NCBI GenBank assembly: GCA_019321725.1
Contig: CM033123.1
Location: 1,248,960-1,312,959, forward strand
Length of the DNA: 64,000 bases
Origin: Paulownia fortunei
Taxonomy: Eukaryota > Streptophyta > Magnoliopsida > Lamiales > Paulowniaceae
Reading direction: 5' to 3'
This document shows, piece after piece, positions 22,090 through 33,877 of the stretch (the stretch's first letter is position 1; every line of letters starts with the position of its first letter). The notes under the pieces are model-generated. The model did not search any database and was not told where the DNA came from. It saw only the letters and a program-made list of their open reading frames with translations. Made by a program: the position numbers and the translations under genes.

Positions 22090-23399
22090 TTAGAGTACAG
22101 GATAAAAATGGAAACCAGTAGGTTTAAAGCTGGAAATGATGAAGTCTCCAAGCAGGGCGGTTCCGATCAACGTTAGAGCAGACTGGAGCCCACCGGTGGA
22201 TGGTAGGGTGGAATTGCAGGTGGACAGCGTCGTGTTAACGATGAGCTTGCAGTCGGACGGCGGAGCCAAGAATGGAAAAACAGGCATGGGTTTTGAATTT
22301 AAGTAGGTTATTCCAAACCCATTGGTTGTAGAATTAGCAACTACCTGTCCATCTCCACATTGCAATAGCACCATAGCATCTGCATAAAGATTTCAATGCA
22401 AGTTGCCTAACTTTCAATTAATATATATTGGTGAGAACTATATTATGTGCAATTGACAGCAAAAAGAGCAAGCGATTATATCCAAGAATTTTTATAAATA
22501 GGGATGTAAGATGAGTCGAGGCTCAAGAACATCATGAGACGATTGATAAAGACTCAGACTAAAGCTCGAGCTCAAGCTGTTTGTCAAGTTTTTGAGTTTT
22601 TGAGATGTCGACTAGCTGAAGCCAAAATCTAATTGTTCAAAACCCTCCGAGCAATTATTTATATTATTTATATAAATATCTGATAATATTAAAAAGACTA
22701 CGTGCTATTAATATTATAAAACAACAATCACATAAAAGATTGCGTTTAGATTCAAAGATTTGAATTTTAAAGAAAAATTTGAAAATAATAATTTGAAATG
22801 ACTCTAATACCAAACAAGCACAACAAATTTATTATTATAAATTTGAAAGTGTTAATCTAAAAATCCTTCGATTCTAATAGAATATCATACGATCCCTTAC
22901 CCTAATTCATCTTTCATTCCCATCCTTAATGTTTTAGAATACTAAGTGGATGCATGTACAATTTGACCGCGTATACTTCACTTCATGCGAGCTCCATCTT
23001 GTGCTCAAACTGGATTTAACTCGGACCATTAACTGAGCCAAGCTTGAGCTTGACACGATGACTTAAATCCTAACTCGAGCCTAAACTTTTGAGCTCGACA
23101 ATCTCTAACTCGAATTTTTGAAACATGAGCATTTGAACCTAAGAATTTTCGAATTATTACCTAGTTACATACATGATATTCGTAAGCATTTTAATGACTT
23201 GCTTAACAGGGAAAGGTGGAGTGGTGGGCTGGCCAAAGAGACCAATATTGCCATCAGGAGTGCAATATAAAGTGACATGGACGTTGATTAGGCCAAACTT
23301 AGTGCCTGGAGTAATCCCCCCTATTTGTGCTTCAGCCATTGGCACTGAAATGACAGCAACGAAAAGGCTAATTACCAGAACAAGGGATCTTAAGGCCAT
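22090..23399 (-). pseudogene. Phylloplanin-like copy 2, broken splice donor
   Basis: Second phylloplanin copy. Exon 1 starts at 23399 and encodes a signal peptide (MALRSLVLVISLFVAVISVP, then MAEAQ) and LYCTPDGNIGLFGQ, reaching PFP near 23208. Exon 2 is 22376-22090, with AMVLLQCGDG, TTNGFG, DCKLIVNTTLSTCN and FKPTGFHFYPVL. In the intact copy the donor reads CCTA|GTAAGT; the aligned bases here are CCTG|TTAAGC, so the GT is lost. A GT one base upstream would splice out of phase and hit a stop after 12 codons of exon 2. The intron has grown to over 800 bases by a repeat insertion. Unspliced reading gives an 80-residue truncated product. Exon 2 is otherwise open, so the lesion is recent or a sequence error. 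Confidence 0.65.
22497..23115. mobile_element. Repeat insertion inside phylloplanin 2 intron
   Basis: The extra intron sequence is flanked by GAGTCGAGGCTCAAG (about 22513) and, in reverse complement, TGTCGAGCTCAAAAG (near 23090), with further CTCGAGCTCAAGC-type sequence inside both ends. This imperfect inverted arrangement of TCGAGCTCAAG motifs resembles a common class of short non-autonomous elements in plant genomes. Ends and target duplication could not be fixed. It has no coding capacity. Confidence 0.45.
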
Positions 23400-23462
23400 A
23401 CCAGCAACTGATAATATTAATGATCACTTGTCTTGATGCAACATAACTTTGATGCTTATCGT

Positions 23463-23474
23463 GCAATTTATAGG
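23463..23474 (-). promoter_or_regulatory. TATA box of phylloplanin 2
   Basis: On the minus strand it reads CCTATAAATTGC, about 65-75 bases upstream of the ATG at 23399. This is the same spacing as in copy 1, which supports both starts. Confidence 0.65.
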
Positions 23475-24937
23475 ATAATTAAACACGGTTATGCTCTCTG
23501 TTAGTGCATAGACATAGTTTTACACAATTAATGTAGTAATGAAAGATTAACAAATATTTATTACTACACAAATGTTGGTAAGGAGGTCAATTAAAAGGGC
23601 CGACATGCCCTCCATGATCAGCAATGCAAGTCAATAAATCTAATTAGTTGTAAGTTTGATTTTGTTGCCGTGAGTTTTGTGGATTTTTCATTCTTAGAAA
23701 AGTTTACTGCGTTTCACACAAGATTTGATCATACAAACTAGCTGTTAGTAGCCGAACCAAGTAGTAAATAAGAGCTAGGTATGCTTTCTATGCCGAAAGC
23801 TTCATTTTAGATCTCATTTTTCTAGTTAGGCCATCTGATATAAATCTTGAGCTAGAATTTGAAGGGTTTTAATTTAATTCAAAAGTTAGGAAGTTAGGTT
23901 TTATAATCTTCGTAGTATTTTGATTTAGAGACTTAATAACAGTAGAAGTTCACATCAAATCTCCACCTAAATATAGATCGGGGTTTCCTAATATACGATT
24001 ATAAAATCTGCATATGATCTTGAGATGATTGTGTACAAGTAAAAAAAAAAAAAAAGAAATGAAAATAGGAGTTAATATTTTCTGTTTTTTTAACTCCTGT
24101 ATAATCATAAGTTGGGAAATATGAAGATTATATTTAGTTTACTGCATTAAACGCATTCCAATTAAGAAGGAATCACAAAATGAAAGAAATAAATTTTTTG
24201 AAAGTACCAAATATCCCATATAAAATAGAATAAAGTGTTGAATTTAATGATGACTCACTAATGTTGCAGTCACATTTTTCGAAAACAATTGAAATAATGA
24301 AATTATAGCAAAAGACACTTTTTTTTTTACAGAGTAAAATTGTTTATTATATCAGATATAACTAATTTAATACAATGGTTAATAACCAAATTGGCATAAT
24401 ATATTATGAGATGACTAGCCTTGAACCCAATACTTGACACTTACCGAATTTTAGGGGTCTCAATTTTTAATTTTTGAATGTGCAAATGAACAAGATATCG
24501 AGAAATTGGCATAGGTAAAATCATATTTATTGAAAGACTTCGCTGACGTTTCAAAAGAAACTGATACTGATAGGCTTATGATATTTATTTAGAGGGTCAT
24601 TTTTTTTTTCATGTTTTTATTGTGAATTGAACATTATTACGTAGAGAAAACTGTAAAATGTTTGCATAAGAGGAGTAGAGTGCAAGACACCAAAACAGGA
24701 TTCCCCTTCCGTGCACAATATCCCTTTTAACAAGCACAAAACGTGTGTTTAGTCACCATTTTCATGCCCATAACTTCTGATATCTTAGAGCCACAACCCC
24801 CCCGCCCCCAACCTCACCCAAAACAATATAACTAATACACTACGCTTCATAGAATCAAGAAAAGGTGTTCCTGCCAAAGAACACTTCAATATAGGCAAAT
24901 TAAGCCACAATATTCAAAAAATCCATATTATCATCTC
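23475..24937. other. Divergent intergenic region, phylloplanin 2 to KCS
   Basis: Contains the upstream region of phylloplanin 2 (to about 24040, the part duplicated at 21201-21800) and the promoter and leader of the KCS gene on the other strand. A14 and T11 tracts occur near 24042 and 24602. No gene seen. Confidence 0.6.
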
Positions 24938-26293
24938 ATGGAAATAACTTTACCTTATAGTCTTTCTGACCTCACCATCAACAATCACCATATAGGGGTG
25001 GCTTTCATCTTAGCAGTGACATTACTATATCTCATATACAGGAAGAAAACCACGATATACTTGCTCGACTACACGTGCTACAAGCCCCCTTCCTCTTACC
25101 GCATCCCTATGTCCATGTTCGTTGAGCATATGGAGCTGGAAGACCAATTTGATCCCAACAGTGTGGCATTCCAAGTCAAGATTCTTGAAAAATCAGGATT
25201 CAGTGAGGAAACATGTGTCGCTCCGTCCTTGAGTCGACTTCCCATTGCCAAGTCCCTTTCAGTCGCCATAGATGAAGCAGAAACAGTCATCTTTTCGGTG
25301 GTAAAACAGCTATTGGAGAAAAACAACATTCACCCTAAAGCAGTCGACATTTTGATCACAAACTCTTGTACATTTTCTCCCACACCTTCACTTACTGCGA
25401 TGGTGATTAAGGAGTTCAAAATGAGGAGCAATATTATGAGTTTCAATCTTTCTGGAATGGGATGCAGTGCTGGAATTGTATCTGTAGCTCTAGCTAGAGA
25501 TCTGTTAAGGGTTCATAGAAACTCTCTGGCGCTCATAGTGAGCACTGAAAACATGAGCCTGAATTGGTACACGGGCAGAAACCGTTCCATGTTGCTAACG
25601 AATGTTTTGTTCAAAATGGGTGGTGCTGCTATACTAATGTCTAGCAGAGATCAAGATAAGAAGAAAGCCAAGTACTTGCTGCAACACGTGGAGCGGACTA
25701 ATAGAGCACAAGACGACCAATCTTATGCTTGTGTTTTTCAAGATGACGACGATGAGAACAAAATAGGGGTGTCCATTTCAAAGAACATTGCGAGTGTGGC
25801 AGGACAAGCATTGAAGGCAAACATGGCTCTGTTGGGGCCTAAAGTGTTGCCATTGACACAACAATTTCGATATGGCTTGTTCTTAGTTCTGCAGAAGATG
25901 AAAATTTCAAGAAAGGGAAGTATTTATGTACCGAATTTCAGAAAAGCTTTCGAGCATTTCTGCATCCATGCCGGAGGGAGGGCTGTGATTTCAGCTATTG
26001 AGAAAAGCCTCATGATGAAGCAAGAGGATGTTGAAGCTTCAAGAATGACTTTGTACCGATTTGGGAATACTTCATCCTCTTCTATTTGGTATGAACTAAG
26101 CTACATTGAAGCTAAAGGTAGAATGAAAAGGGGTGACAGAGTCTGGCAGATAGCATTTGGGAGTGGATTCAAATGTAACAGTGCAGTGTGGAAATGTGTT
26201 TGCAATATTGTCGAGACTGATGAAAGCAATGCTTGGAGTGACATAATCCACTCATATCCAGTAGAAGTGCCTGACACCATCAAGATACTTTGA
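24938..26293 (+). CDS. 3-ketoacyl-CoA synthase (KCS)
   Basis: Condensing enzyme of the ER fatty-acid elongase. It joins malonyl-CoA to a long acyl-CoA to make very-long-chain fatty acids for cuticular wax, suberin, seed oil or sphingolipids. Single exon, 451 residues. One N-terminal membrane segment lies at about residues 18-35, followed by YLLDYTCYKPP, the usual start of the FAE1/CUT1 domain. The catalytic triad is visible: C176 in SGMGCSAG, H344 in HAGGRA and N377 in RFGNTSSSS. The C-terminal GDRVWQIAFGSGFKCNSAVW is typical. It is shorter than the usual 490-530 residues, mainly at the N-terminus and C-terminus. The common RTH motif after the central segment reads RTN here (about residue 253), which is odd but not a triad residue. 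Chain-length specificity cannot be read from the sequence. Confidence 0.95.
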   Translation: MEITLPYSLSDLTINNHHIGVAFILAVTLLYLIYRKKTTIYLLDYTCYKPPSSYRIPMSMFVEHMELEDQFDPNSVAFQVKILEKSGFSEETCVAPSLSRLPIAKSLSVAIDEAETVIFSVVKQLLEKNNIHPKAVDILITNSCTFSPTPSLTAMVIKEFKMRSNIMSFNLSGMGCSAGIVSVALARDLLRVHRNSLALIVSTENMSLNWYTGRNRSMLLTNVLFKMGGAAILMSSRDQDKKKAKYLLQHVERTNRAQDDQSYACVFQDDDDENKIGVSISKNIASVAGQALKANMALLGPKVLPLTQQFRYGLFLVLQKMKISRKGSIYVPNFRKAFEHFCIHAGGRAVISAIEKSLMMKQEDVEASRMTLYRFGNTSSSSIWYELSYIEAKGRMKRGDRVWQIAFGSGFKCNSAVWKCVCNIVETDESNAWSDIIHSYPVEVPDTIKIL

Positions 26294-26877
26294 CTATGAA
26301 GTAAGAAAAGTTTGCCACAATATTTATCCTAAACAGATTTATAATGTCGGAACTATAATTTCTTCAGCTGCAACATGTATTTCAAGATTATTCACTTGGA
26401 GATGCTGATGAAATCTAGTTTTTCTTACTGTTTTGGGCTATTTGCTGATTACTTTCTCAGGACTCCTGAAATACTAAGAACCAAAATAACCTGAAATTTT
26501 ATTTTTCTCTAGGATTTCCATCCAGCCCTTTCATAAAGCAAAACTGAGCTCATGCAACAGATCATTAAGATGCAAGATTTCACCGCACTGGAGAATTTGC
26601 TTACAAGAATATTCCAGCAGCACATTGGTTTAGTTAATAACTCAACATCCAAAATGCACTGAAGCCACTGAAGACAATAATATGAAGAACTCCAAAAGAA
26701 AAAGGAAATGATTAAAATCATCACAAAAAATACAAGTATCCAAGACTCCAAATAATCTTTTCTCCTCCATCGAACAAAAATTGTTCCCAGCAGTTGTCTG
26801 CCCTCCCACATCTCAGTCCCTAGTTCTCTGGCGTGCGTTTACTTTTTTCCTGTTGCTGTGTAAATGCAGTAGTTCAC
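26294..26877. other. Convergent spacer, KCS and eIF2 gamma 3' ends
   Basis: Holds the two 3' untranslated regions facing each other. No coding signal was recognised. Confidence 0.6.
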
Positions 26878-29666
26878 TTAGATGGGACAGGGTGGTACGT
26901 CTAGAGTAATTCCAGCTTGAATTTGACCCCAGCCAATCAGACGCCAGTGCCTATCAATTCTGCGGCTCAGTGCAATTTTCTCTCCTTTGCTGGTGCACAC
27001 AGGGGAAGTGAGCTGTAGTTTTGCGAAAACATTCTTGACAGCAACAACACGAGCCCCTGTTGACATAGATCCTATGTTCAACATTAGGATCTCTCCCTTG
27101 GCCAGCTTTGAGACCTTACCCTGCCTTTCTGTGTCCTTTGTCCTAACACCCAGCAGCCGCCGCAGCAAAAAGAAATTAACCTGCATTAAAGAGACGTGTT
27201 CAACAACAACCATCACAGAATTTAATGCGAAAAGTAACAGAATCACTTATATTAAAATGGCATTCCTAGGATCATTTGTTTTATACTTTGCCCATCACAA
27301 ACGTAACCAAATATGTAATTCGAGAACAAGTTGAAAAAACCTTCTAGCAGCAACCACTCTTACCTCCAGTTCAACATACACTTCAGGGAGTGAACCAACT
27401 TCTCCAAGAACCTGACCAACCAACCTATCAGCACGTGTAAGTGTGGGGTCCATTGTTGTTCCAACTCCAATAAGGCCTCCAGGCACAGCAAATTGTAATT
27501 CGTTTTGCTCGGCGTACAAGGAAACTATCCTGGAGTATATAGGGGTGCACTTGATGTTATCATTTTCGTCCTTAACAACAATACCAGGACGGACCTCAAT
27601 ATATTGATTTACCTTCAAAACACCCTGCAAGAATAATTCAACAGCTCTTTTTTATTGCTACCCATGGATGATTGAGTTGCATGTGGTTACTATTTGAGTA
27701 GAGATCAACAGGAGAAAATAACAAAATATGACTTCGATAAATCAACCCTAGTGGAAGACCACTTTCTAGATTTTCAGCTTGATATACGGCAGCTGACAGA
27801 GTAGTTAATTCTTCGCAAGAAAAGTGAATTAACAGTTCGATCAGAGAAAAGAATGTGAGGCAAAATAAACAAATTTAGTTATTACATATACAAAGAAATC
27901 TACCTTCAGAATACTTCCACCAGCAACACCACCTTTGATTTCATCAACTTCAGACCCAGGCTTATTGACATCAAAAGACCTGATTACAATCATATTTGGT
28001 GGTGAAATGAAGTTCCTCTCCGGGATAGGGATTTTCTTCACAATATATTCGCATACAACATCAATATTATACTTCAGCTGTGCAGAAATTGGTACCACTG
28101 GTGCACCATCTGCAACAGTTCCCTGCAGGACAATTTGGAAGATGGTATTAAATACGGTATAAAAATAATCCAGATTGCATCAGATGCACCAACCAACCTG
28201 AATAAATTTCTGAATGGCTTCATGCTGGTTGATGGCAACATTTTCCTGAACAAGGTCAACTTTATTTTGAAGTATTATGATATGTTGGAGACGCATAATT
28301 TCAACAGCAGCTAAATGTTCAGATGTCTGCGGTTGAGGACAACTCTCATTGGCAGCTATGAGAAGTAAAGCTCCATCCATAATTGCTGCCCCATTAAGCA
28401 TTGTAGCCATGAGAATATCATGACCCTGTGGGCAAGTATGACAGTCAGAACATTTAGTCATGAACATGAACAATAATTTAGTGAAACCTAATGAAAGATT
28501 TGGTTCAAATAATCCTATGAAGCATGCAAAGTAACCAGCAAACCAACATAGGCACTGACAAAAAAAACTATTGAAGTTCAGTATGGCAAATGCTAAAAAC
28601 AGCAATAGAAACCTTACCGGGCAATCAACAAAAGACACATGCCTAAGCAATTTCATCCTACAGTTCTCAAACCCAGGAACATCACACATTGGACCATCTT
28701 CTTTTCCGCTTCCATATGCCCTGAGAAAAATAAGCATATCTAATGAGAACCTGGAAACAGAGGACATCAATAACCACAATCCACATGGTATATCTTACTT
28801 GTAGCACATGGGTCGAGGGCATCGATCATCTTCACACTTGTATACCTTTGCATTGGCATATCCAAGCTTGATGGTAATATTACGTTCCAGTTCATTTTTA
28901 AAGCGAACAGTCTGTACGTAAAAAGCATTCCAGATCATATGAACTACCAGTATACCCTAAGTTAATCTTTTTTTTTTGGCCTTAAAAATCCAAGATACAA
29001 TAGATTGTCCATCATCATTCATAAACAAATTGATGAAAGCAAGCCCACTGAAATTGAATAAGAAAACATTATTTCATATATGAATAACCAAAAGGTGAAT
29101 AAAAAGAACTTGTCAAGTGCAACCATCAAGTTAAAAAATAATTAACAAAAACCACTTAAATCCACAAAGTACTTGTCAAAATCTGACCCAATTTTTTCTC
29201 TTACCTCTACAGCTAATTACAAAGAAATTAAGTATAATCCACTAATCAGATTCACAAAGATATTTAATTGCAATTGCAAAAATGCTTCCTAAACTCACAC
29301 ATTGAATGGATATCCAAATAATAGCCGAATGAGTTCAATACCTGGACGCCAGATATGGCCTTCACCACTGTCGACTTCCCATGAGCCACATGACCAATGG
29401 TGCCTGAAGGAGCAAAAGACTCAGCATTGAATTAAGTATACAGATATGTTTTCTAAGGAGTTAATAAGTTAACAGTGAAAATACTTAAAACAGAAAACAT
29501 GAAAAATGTGCAATGTTCATAGGAACGAAGCAGTTCGAAGTAACAGCAATACAAGCTTACCGATGTTTATTGTAGCCTGGCGAGAAATAACCTCAGGTGA
29601 GAGTGGATGTAGTTTTGTTACATCCAGCTTGCTTAAGTCCTGCTCCATCAAGCCCTTCCTAGACAT
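26878..29666 (-). CDS. Translation initiation factor eIF2 subunit gamma
   Basis: GTP-binding core of eIF2, which carries initiator Met-tRNA to the 40S ribosome. Eight exons on the minus strand: 29666-29561, 29403-29342, 28911-28799, 28720-28618, 28425-28198, 28122-27904, 27624-27364 and 27180-26878. Every border is GT-AG and the phase closes to 464 residues, the family length. GTPase motifs: G1 GHVAHGKST (residues 39-47), G3 DCPGHD, G4 NKVD and the SAQ of G5. The Cys cluster typical of eIF2 gamma is present ([11 protein letters not shown], then a further Cys in GPMCD). Domains II and III follow, with [11 protein letters not shown] and the C-terminal GWGQIQAG. The start at 29666 ([14 protein letters not shown]) fits the family. 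Essential housekeeping gene; no defect seen. Confidence 0.97.
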
Positions 29667-31800
29667 TTTGGCAGTCTTGATAGATTGGTCTCACTCAATA
29701 TCAAATTGCAAAATCTAGCTGCAGAGAAGAGGATGCCCCTTGGAGAATTAGTAATAGCCTGCAACAAAAAGTCATCAAAGATGAGTTTGCTTAGATTAAC
29801 AAAAGTTGCACCTGTATGCATGCAATATCTGGTGAAAAGTATTAAGGAGACAAGTGATTGAAGAATTTCAGGGATCTCATGATTAACCTATTCAATAATA
29901 CCAGATCCAGAGAGTGCATCTTAATTGGTGTAAAGGTCAATGAAATAAGCAGTTTCAACAGCTATAAACTTATTCGTTCACGATAACATAAGAAAGAGCA
30001 AATGAAGATCACAGAGTACATTGCAGGAAATGCATAAAACTCTTGCTCCAAATAGATTGAGGCTCCACTCTCATCTCACAATGCATAGTATAAATAGAGA
30101 CTCTTAATTTATTTCTGTTACAAAACCATCAAGGTTTAATCATGAATTTGATATGCCATTAACTCTGAAAAGTGTTGCTATATCTGACAAATCAGTAGGT
30201 AACCAACAGGAGCTGACCCCGGCATTGTAAAAGAAGAACAGTAGGGCACTTGTAGGGACCGCAAACTTTTCAGGATAAGGCAATTATAGATGAATGATAG
30301 TAGATGACAAAAATGAGTCTCCCAAACGTCGAAAAAAAATATGAGTGAGTTGACTCTCAGATGCATGAGAGGATCCATGCTTTAAATGTGAGATGATTTT
30401 CCTCTTGTCAAAATAGACAATTACAATCTGACATCTTCTGACACCCTTCCAGTCATAGTCATAGAGCAATATGGCATCAAATAATAATTATGGCATGATA
30501 ACTATGCAATCATATGGCCCGTTAAATGTACTTTTCAATATACAAGAAAAAAGCACTTGATTATTCCAAGGCAACACTCTCATCAAGCTTTGCAAGCAAA
30601 AATTCTCATATAACAGAAATAAACCCAATGAAATATGGTAAGAAACCTCACTAATCTAACTTGTACCATGGTCTTCCAATTCATCCAACCCATAGGCATT
30701 ACAGCACAATACCTCATAATGCTAATCATGTGCACAATTATATTCCACCACCAACTCTTATAACATTTCAACTGGGGCATGGGTTGGGGGGATTTTGGCA
30801 GAGGTGCTAGTAAAGCATGTGCATCCAGCAAATTATACAAACTTTGCAGATTCAACTTAGAAAGAGTCCTAATTAAGATAGAATCCGCAGATGATATATT
30901 CAGTCACTTAAAAAGATATCCATAGTTCCACAGAACATCATACAAAGATACCCTTATTCAATTCAATCATAATATTTGTGCTATTCAATCAATTCTTATA
31001 CCCTAATCTCCCAAATCAAATTCATTAAGTCCACCTACATATAGATCACAATATTTTTCCTAAAGTCATAATCTCCACAATCCCATCTAAATATGAAGGG
31101 GATTGAGCTAAGAATTTTAAAATAAAATAGAACTTTAGAATAAAATCCTGACAAGCTCTTCAAGAGATCGGAAAACACCTAGCGCACACACAGAAACACA
31201 CTCGCACACACAACATACCAAATCCAAAAGCTTCATATAAATTACAGAAGCACGAAATTCTACAACTCTTTAACTTAATTTATATGTAATATATGTAAAT
31301 AACACCAAGAAAAATATATATTTATCAAGCTAGTTGATTAACTTTTTGCCATTCCATCAACTCTTAAACCCTAATCTCCCAAATTAAAATATATGCACAA
31401 TCACTAACTCCCCCTGCATAAAGCTCAGAATCCTTTTTTTCTAAAACCCTAATCTCCAGAATCCCATCCCAATACCAAGAAGACCCACCTAAAATTTCAA
31501 CAAAAAAATGAAATCCGGAAATATATCCAATGAAACTCTTCAAGATACCTATATAAACCCAAAGCCCACACGGACACACACAAACCCATATCCAAAAACC
31601 TCAAACATTCAAGAAAGCAAAAAAAGTATGCGAGACATAGGAATAATAATAATATTAAATCACAAGCATAAAATGAATGTATACGAGAAGTGTGGGGGCA
31701 AAGGGGCTGACCTTCGTCTTAGAGCAGCCGTCGGAGTGCGTTTCAAGAGCAGAGTAGAGAAAAATGGGGATTTTAGCAAAGCTAGGGAAAGTTATAATAG
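29667..31800 (-). other. 5' leader of eIF2 gamma with a 2-kb intron
   Basis: The ATG exon appears to extend upstream to an acceptor at about 29758 (TTGTTGCAG on the minus strand). A matching donor, GACGAAG|GTCAGC, lies at 31712/31711, so the first non-coding exon would run from 31712 to about 31800. The intron between them is about 1.95 kb and has no coding signal. Long first introns in leaders of translation genes often raise expression. Start and exon limits are inferred from splice motifs only. Confidence 0.55.
30985..31590. repeat. Diverged tandem repeat with AAACCCTAA motifs
   Basis: Two related blocks, about 30985-31215 and 31350-31590, share ACCCTAATCTCCCAAAT, then CTCC..AATCCCATC, then ACTCTTCAAGA and a CACACAnAnACACAC stretch. 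Telo-box-like AAACCCTAA sequences lie at about 31366 and 31444, with a variant at 31001. Such boxes are frequent near the starts of plant translation-related genes. The repeat lies inside the inferred leader intron of eIF2 gamma, close to its 5' end. Confidence 0.6.
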
Positions 31801-33877
31801 TGCTGATAAATTATTTGTTTTTTTCAAAAATGCCCCTGATCTTAGATTTTTTGGTTCTGAGCCCCTCAGGAGTGGTATTATTGTCTTTGTAGCGCTGATG
31901 ACTTGCAAATTGCCCTACTTTGTTAATTTGTTTTGACTTTTGAACCTTTTTGTCTATATCTATTTAGTGTAAATGCTTTTTATACCCGTATTGGTATACA
32001 TACGTATAAAAAATATGTAGAATAGTTTTATACACTTTTAGAAAAATTATAATTCACTTAGACAAAATAATTTTATAGCAATTTTTAATTTTTGTAGAAA
32101 TGAGTGTCTTGTTACAAAATTGGTTTTAAGTATTCATTGAATATTACATATCTAAAAATATGAATCATAGTATTTATGAAAAATCAATTGTTAATCAATC
32201 TTTACTTCATGTAGAGTCAAAATTCTTATATAAATCTCGAGTTTCATACAAGAAAAAGTTTTAACATAATTTGATTAACACAAATATTATAAATACATAT
32301 ATATATATATATATATGTGAAATCACAAACACAAAATATGCGCACGCATAAATGTAAATTATATTTTTACTCTCAAATAATTTATTGATGTTTTTATTTG
32401 ACCTTATATATTGTTGAGCAAAATATTAGCAATAATATATATTCGTATGTTTTAAGTAGTTATTTTTTTTTTCCATGTTTTATTAACAACAATCTCTTTT
32501 TTTATTAAAAATACAAATTGGAGTGATGTGGAAAGATCTTTGATGTGGCATGTACTAATTGAGTAGTTCTATAATCTCTTTATGGTAAATTAGTTACATT
32601 GAAATTATTAGTTGGAGTCCCATTGAAAAAAAAAAAAAAACACTTTCATCAATCAAATTATTGCACTCTTATATACTACTAAAACAATATATGTTTTGAT
32701 TGAAAAATGATAAGATGTTGGCAATAATAATTTACAAGACAAAAATAGCTGTAATAAACCAAATGGATACCCATGAACTAGAGTGGCTAGAGCAAATTTC
32801 ACCTGCTACTCTCTTACTTGTTGATTACTTATAGGTTTGCTTTGGCGATTTTTGAGATCGACGGATCTTCCAACATCATGATCATTGATTATGTGGAATT
32901 TTCATGTAAGAATAAAAATCACACTCATTATTATGGTAAGAAATCGTGATAGGCCAACAATAACATTGCCGATTTTACTGTTAAGCCTTGCCACTGATAC
33001 TATTTTCTTGGAAATGCTTTGAATTTAGCTTAAAGCTTGAAACCACTACAAGCAGAATAAAGTTGAAAAGAATCCATTCCAATTCAATGCTGAAGAAGAG
33101 ATCCATAAGTCCCATTAAGACTCAAGAAAAAGTAAACTCAAAGGAGTAATTTATGAACTAATTCTTTTCAGCTTCAAAGAAGATTTCTTTGAAAAGAAAT
33201 TTAGTTCATTAAAGGGTCCTTAATTTTAACATTCTCTACAAATTAGTTTTTATATATTTTTACAACTCCTCTTTATTTCTGGAATTCTTTTCAGCTACAA
33301 AAGAAGGTTTCTGTTCTCTTTATTTCTCTTTTCCTTTGTCTGTCTTTGATGCGATTTCTAATTCTTTTTGTTTCTTCTTATCATAAACAAACTTCATTAC
33401 AAAGGATGCCGCATAATACCATAATACACACACACACGAAAATAGCCCCGGTTTTCATAAAATTACGGTTCAAGGCCACTGTTCACAGTAGTAAATCAGT
33501 TACCACCAGGTTGTCTTCCGTTGCTGGTGTGATCCATTTGAATGAAAGAGATCAGACAGTGAACCAAAATGCTATTCTTAAACTTAACTTGTAGTGTGAT
33601 TACTCTTTGTCGAATGTCTCAAAAAGAGGATCCTAAGGATGTTATGTCGACATAACCTCAATCTAAAGATACCTATATGAGCTAATGGAACAACTGAAAC
33701 ACTATTCCAATAACTGTTGAAACTAAAAGTACTTTTGCCTCGCATTCTTTTCCTTTTTACTGTGCATCATTATTCTTGAGCAAGTAATACTAGAAATTGG
33801 CTTCATGGATGCTTCATTTATTATTATTATTATTCCCTTCTTTTAATTCCTTTTTTGACTTGATATATGTAAAGATT
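31801..33877. other. Intergenic region, eIF2 gamma to UXS
   Basis: Promoter of eIF2 gamma (right of about 31800) and 3' flank of UXS. It has an (AT)n tract at about 32299-32317 and a T/A-rich stretch near 32460-32640. A perfect 16-base palindrome GTTATGTCGACATAAC lies at 33641-33656. No gene was supported. Confidence 0.6.

Noticed and set aside
28571..28804. Plus-strand open frames across the eIF2 gamma exons
   Set aside because: They are antisense shadows of a well-supported multi-exon gene.
33641..33656. Perfect 16-base palindrome GTTATGTCGACATAAC
   Set aside because: A palindrome of this size can occur by chance in a window this long, and it is not tied to a gene or element boundary.
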